Assembly: GCF_000747525.1 (NCBI RefSeq)
Contig: NZ_CP009278.1
Location: 2,542,001-2,606,000, forward strand
Source: Sphingobacterium sp. ML3W
GTDB lineage: Bacteria > Bacteroidota > Bacteroidia > Sphingobacteriales > Sphingobacteriaceae
DNA length: 64,000 nt
Reading direction: 5' to 3'
Shown here piece after piece: positions 61,713 through 64,000 of the stretch. The notes under the pieces were generated by a model. The model made no database searches. It had not been told where the DNA came from and saw only the letters and a program-made list of their open reading frames with translations. Each line of letters opens with the position of its first letter. Within the stretch, counting starts at the first letter, position 1. Made by a program: the position numbers and the translations under genes.

Positions 61713-62193
61713 GATTAAATTTGAAATTTATAATAATAATATTATTATATAGTAGTCTGTTGATGAGTTGTAAAAAGGATCCGCGTGTAGGTCCTTATAT
61801 TTACGATATTACTACATCTGTTAATGTATTAGATGAGCAAGGTAATGATTTACTAGACCCTTCAGTAAAGGTTGAAAAATCAATAGATATTAATAAAATT
61901 CAACTAAGCTACATAATAGGCGGAAATGAACGTATACAATCGCCAGGAGTAAGGTTAGTTGAACCAACTGATGAGTATGAAAATTACAGTTTGCAGTTAA
62001 TTCTGACAAGCGTGAAAAAGAGCATGTCACATTATTAAAATGGACTTCAGAGCAAGTAGATACTATAAAATCGACTATTTATTTTACAGAAGATTCAGCT
62101 GGTGTTTTCTGCAGACAGTTAATTCATGATAATGTTATCGTTTGGGATTCAAAAACGAGCAATACTATAAGAATGTTTACTATCACAAAGTAG
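61709..62193 (+). pseudogene. Lipoprotein paired with C10 protease, frameshifted
   Basis: The first 109-codon frame starts with a lipoprotein signal (IIIILLYSSLLMSC) and includes SVNVLDEQGNDLLDPSVKVE. It stops at 62038 after a shift near 62005; the other frame continues DKREKEHVTLLKWTSEQVDT ... FTITK to TAG 62191-62193. The joined protein is about 161 residues. C10 proteases in Bacteroidota are often followed by such small lipoproteins, some proposed to inhibit the protease; that link is by context. Confidence 0.6.
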
Positions 62194-62211
62194 AAATATT
62201 ATAAAAAATAG

Positions 62212-62243
62212 AAAGGCTTAGAATAATAATCTAAGCCTTTTTG
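62212..62243 (+). terminator. Rho-independent terminator
   Basis: Stem AAAGGCTTAGA/TCTAAGCCTTT (62212-62222 with 62230-62240) with 7-base loop, then TTG. Ends the lipoprotein gene. Confidence 0.75.
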
Positions 62244-62325
62244 ATTTGTAAATCGTCAGCAAAAAGTGGATCACTTAGACTAAATTCTAAGCAAGTGTTG
62301 TCCTAACAAAGCTTTAACTTTAATC

Positions 62326-62575
62326 ATGGGAAGACCAAAGAACAGTACTCCAGAAAATTAGATATATACTTAAGCATCCCACAGCTGTAAAAACAGTAAG
62401 GAGCAGAGCACAGCTATCCTTTAGACAGATTGCAGGCATCCGTGAGTCTGCCTTTAGCATCTCCCAATTGTTTTCGTTAGAGGAAGGTGAGTATATCATT
62501 AAGCAAGGCTTCGCGCGATGGCCAGATGTTATAGTAGGGGAGTTGGAGCTATTGAAGAGGAGATTGGTTGATTAA
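62326..62575 (+). pseudogene. Unrecognised short gene, frameshifted near start
   Basis: ATG 62326 opens MGRPKNSTPEN and stops; one base out of phase a coding-like frame continues VLQKIRYILKHPTAVKTVRS then RAQLSFRQIAGIRESAFSIS, QLFSLEEGEYIIKQGFARWP and LKRRLVD to TAA 62573-62575. The composition and length suggest a small DNA-binding protein of a mobile element. Not assignable. Confidence 0.4.
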
Positions 62576-62599
62576 TATGTAATGAAATTGTATCTATCG

Positions 62600-62995
62600 T
62601 CATTTGATGTCTTTGAATTGATCATTATATATTTTTACGTGATGAGGAAACTCTTCTTCAAAGAATGGATATGGTACACCAAAAATTGTAATTTCAAAAA
62701 CGTCATTGTCCATTCCTTCAATATTTGATACTTGCCCTTTAATTTCAATTCCATTTGGATTAACCACTTTCAAATTAGGAATGTCAGCTGTTCCAATAAA
62801 TTTCTCATCTGGATAGTCAGTAATGATTAGAATATTGTTTGTCAAGCAATAAGTTTTTAAAAAATCATAGCCTGAATCAATATGGTCCAGTGTTAAGCGA
62901 CTAAAAACAACACCCATTGGTGCATCTGCTTTCTCAAGTTCAGTCGCACCTATTTTTTTGTTGTCAAGAAATACATCATACAGTTTTATTGTCAT
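62600..62995 (-). CDS. Uncharacterised conserved protein
   Basis: A 131-residue protein that begins MTIKLYDVFLDNKKIGATEL and EKADAPMGVVFS. The IG-T-x-LEKADAPMGVVF block occurs in small proteins of diverse bacteria to my memory, often near mobile elements; their role is unknown. No signal peptide or membrane segment; the second half is beta-rich (FEITIFGVPYPFFEEEFPHH). It lies downstream of two further unknown minus-strand genes (61 bp gap). Confidence 0.7.
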   Translation of the reverse strand: MTIKLYDVFLDNKKIGATELEKADAPMGVVFSRLTLDHIDSGYDFLKTYCLTNNILIITDYPDEKFIGTADIPNLKVVNPNGIEIKGQVSNIEGMDNDVFEITIFGVPYPFFEEEFPHHVKIYNDQFKDIK

Positions 62996-63055
62996 TGGTA
63001 GCGCGTTTCGTTAAATTCGATGATATTTATTGTAGTGTATTTATATCAATCACTG

Positions 63056-63628
63056 CTAAATGTTGTCAACCCAATAGACATCAAGTAGTCTTTTTCCAAA
63101 ATCTCCATTTTTTAACTTAATTGGCTTCTTTTCGCTTTTTAACGTTTTCTTAATAACTGCATAGCGTAGAGCCTTAGAAAGTTGATCATCAATATAGATT
63201 TTTTGAAATTCTGTTTCTATAAAGGATTCGATTTCATTTAGATATCTAGGTATTTTAAGAAAATCTGATTTTGCAAGAATTTCTGAAAAAAATGCATCTA
63301 TACTTCTGTCAGTTTTACCGTGTAGAAAGTATTCGGGATTATCTTTATTCTCTCGTTTGAAGTTAATAACAGCTTCGGCTTTGGAAATACTTGAGGGGAT
63401 AGTAACATTCAAATTAAGAATCTTAGCGCCTTTAATTTCTAATTTTTTACCAATATGTTCGGCGAATGTATCATTAAATGGTCTTGACTGGTTAACAATT
63501 CCATAAATATGAGATACGTCTCTCTCTGTAAATTCGGCGAAACCAACATACGTCATATCAAGAATGTTCATAATATGACAAAATCTCTGTGCTAGTTTCT
63601 TATTATAGGTTTCATCTTGGTCTAACAT
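63056..63628 (-). CDS. Uncharacterised protein, possible HTH at N-terminus
   Basis: A 190-residue protein. Its first 60 residues (NKKLAQRFCHIMNILDMTYV, GFAEFTERDVSHIYGIVNQS) resemble an XRE-like helix-turn-helix with an added loop; the rest is helical with many charges (IETEFQKIYIDDQLSKALRY). Function unknown. It starts 3 bp after the stop of the next gene upstream and is surely co-transcribed with it. Confidence 0.65.
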   Translation of the reverse strand: MLDQDETYNKKLAQRFCHIMNILDMTYVGFAEFTERDVSHIYGIVNQSRPFNDTFAEHIGKKLEIKGAKILNLNVTIPSSISKAEAVINFKRENKDNPEYFLHGKTDRSIDAFFSEILAKSDFLKIPRYLNEIESFIETEFQKIYIDDQLSKALRYAVIKKTLKSEKKPIKLKNGDFGKRLLDVYWVDNI

Positions 63629-63631
63629 TTT

Positions 63632-63994
63632 TTAGTCATTATTATTTTCAGGAAGTAATTCTGAAATATCTCTGCAGATATGATTTTTTTTCGCTTCATT
63701 TAATGCAATTTCTACAAGTAATTTTACATCTGTGTCGGTGATATCAGCTAGATTTAGCAGATCTTCTAAAGTTAAAGATCTTGGGTCTCTAAATCTTTTA
63801 ATGAAAGTATCATATCCTAAACCCAAGGCGAATTGAATACCAGTTGAGTATTCTTGTTGTATTTCCCTCATTGCATGAATATCTTCTGTAATTACTTTTG
63901 ATTTAACTGTTCTTAATGCTCTTGTTAAAGTTTTTGGATTAACCTTATCATTTCTGTTAGCTTTATTTGATTCTGTTATTTTATTAGATTTCAT
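63632..63994 (-). CDS. Uncharacterised small protein, paired with the next gene
   Basis: A 120-residue, highly charged protein. A helical DNA-binding-like segment is seen at GIQFALGLGYDTFIKRFRDP and SLTLEDLLNLADITDTDVKL, the style of XRE/phage-type regulators; the N-terminus is basic and Asn/Lys-rich. The start ATG (63994) is 6 bp from the window edge, so upstream context is lost. Pairs with the 190-residue gene (3-bp gap). A regulator pair or toxin-antitoxin pair cannot be decided. Confidence 0.65.
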   Translation of the reverse strand: MKSNKITESNKANRNDKVNPKTLTRALRTVKSKVITEDIHAMREIQQEYSTGIQFALGLGYDTFIKRFRDPRSLTLEDLLNLADITDTDVKLLVEIALNEAKKNHICRDISELLPENNND

Positions 63995-64000
63995 ATTCTT

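Noticed and set aside
1..64000. tRNA or rRNA genes
   Set aside because: No cloverleaf-like segment ending in a GTTCRANNC arm and no conserved rRNA sequence was noticed on either strand.

Overview
The window looks like an AT-rich chromosome segment from a Bacteroidota species, most likely of the Sphingobacterium/Pedobacter group. The evidence is family content (DUF5916, CarboxypepD_reg-type TonB-dependent receptor, LytTR/LytS pair, AraC regulators, GH123-like DUF4091 enzyme, M3 oligoendopeptidase with a signal peptide, inositol-lipid operon), promoter-like TAnnTTTG boxes and weak Shine-Dalgarno sequences. I see no tRNA, rRNA or CRISPR array. The species call is inference.

Layout. 1-8.9 kb: ROK kinase, DUF5916 outer-membrane protein, GNAT enzyme, MFS exporter, then a three-gene run around an SRAP (HMCES/YedK-like) protein. 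8.9-13.4 kb (minus strand): TonB-dependent receptor and a LytTR response regulator/LytS kinase pair. 13.7-19.1 kb: esterase, DUF1648, cupin, GNAT, DUF4091/GH123-like enzyme, SRPBCC protein. 19.2-23.4 kb: a KAS III-like synthase, a SUMF1-fold protein and an MscS-type channel, bracketed by two copies of an uncoding repeat of about 225 bp. 23.6-30.5 kb: aconitase, metallophosphoesterase, PepF-like peptidase, PNPOx-like protein. 30.7-37.6 kb: AraC regulator and a complete RND efflux operon. 37.7-43.4 kb: a six-gene operon that reads as inositol-phospholipid synthesis (inositol-phosphate synthase, nucleotidyltransferase, ATP-grasp protein, CDP-alcohol phosphatidyltransferase, flippase-like protein, HAD phosphatase). 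43.4-48.2 kb: SDR/AraC, two small membrane proteins (one frameshifted), Crp-like regulator with RidA, alpha/beta hydrolase.

48.3-62.6 kb is an accessory region full of insertion sequences and broken genes: one intact IS3-type element with a canonical -1 frameshift site, two decayed IS3-type elements, IS66 and IS1182-like scraps, and remnants of NUDIX, Rpn, YbjQ, relaxase, DUF1398 and C10-protease genes. Between them lie a lipoprotein with an HExxH site, two tiny paralogous membrane peptides, and an intact MFS/VOC/DeoR block with a striking four-half-site operator. The two decayed transposases carry several internal insertions of 23-51 bp, at least three of which resemble one another. 62.6-64 kb holds three uncharacterised minus-strand genes.

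The best leads for something new are the recurrent short insertions in the transposases, the 225-bp repeat that ends in a terminator-like hairpin, the SRAP cassette, and the tiny membrane-peptide pair. All functional statements come from motif recognition by eye; no search was run.
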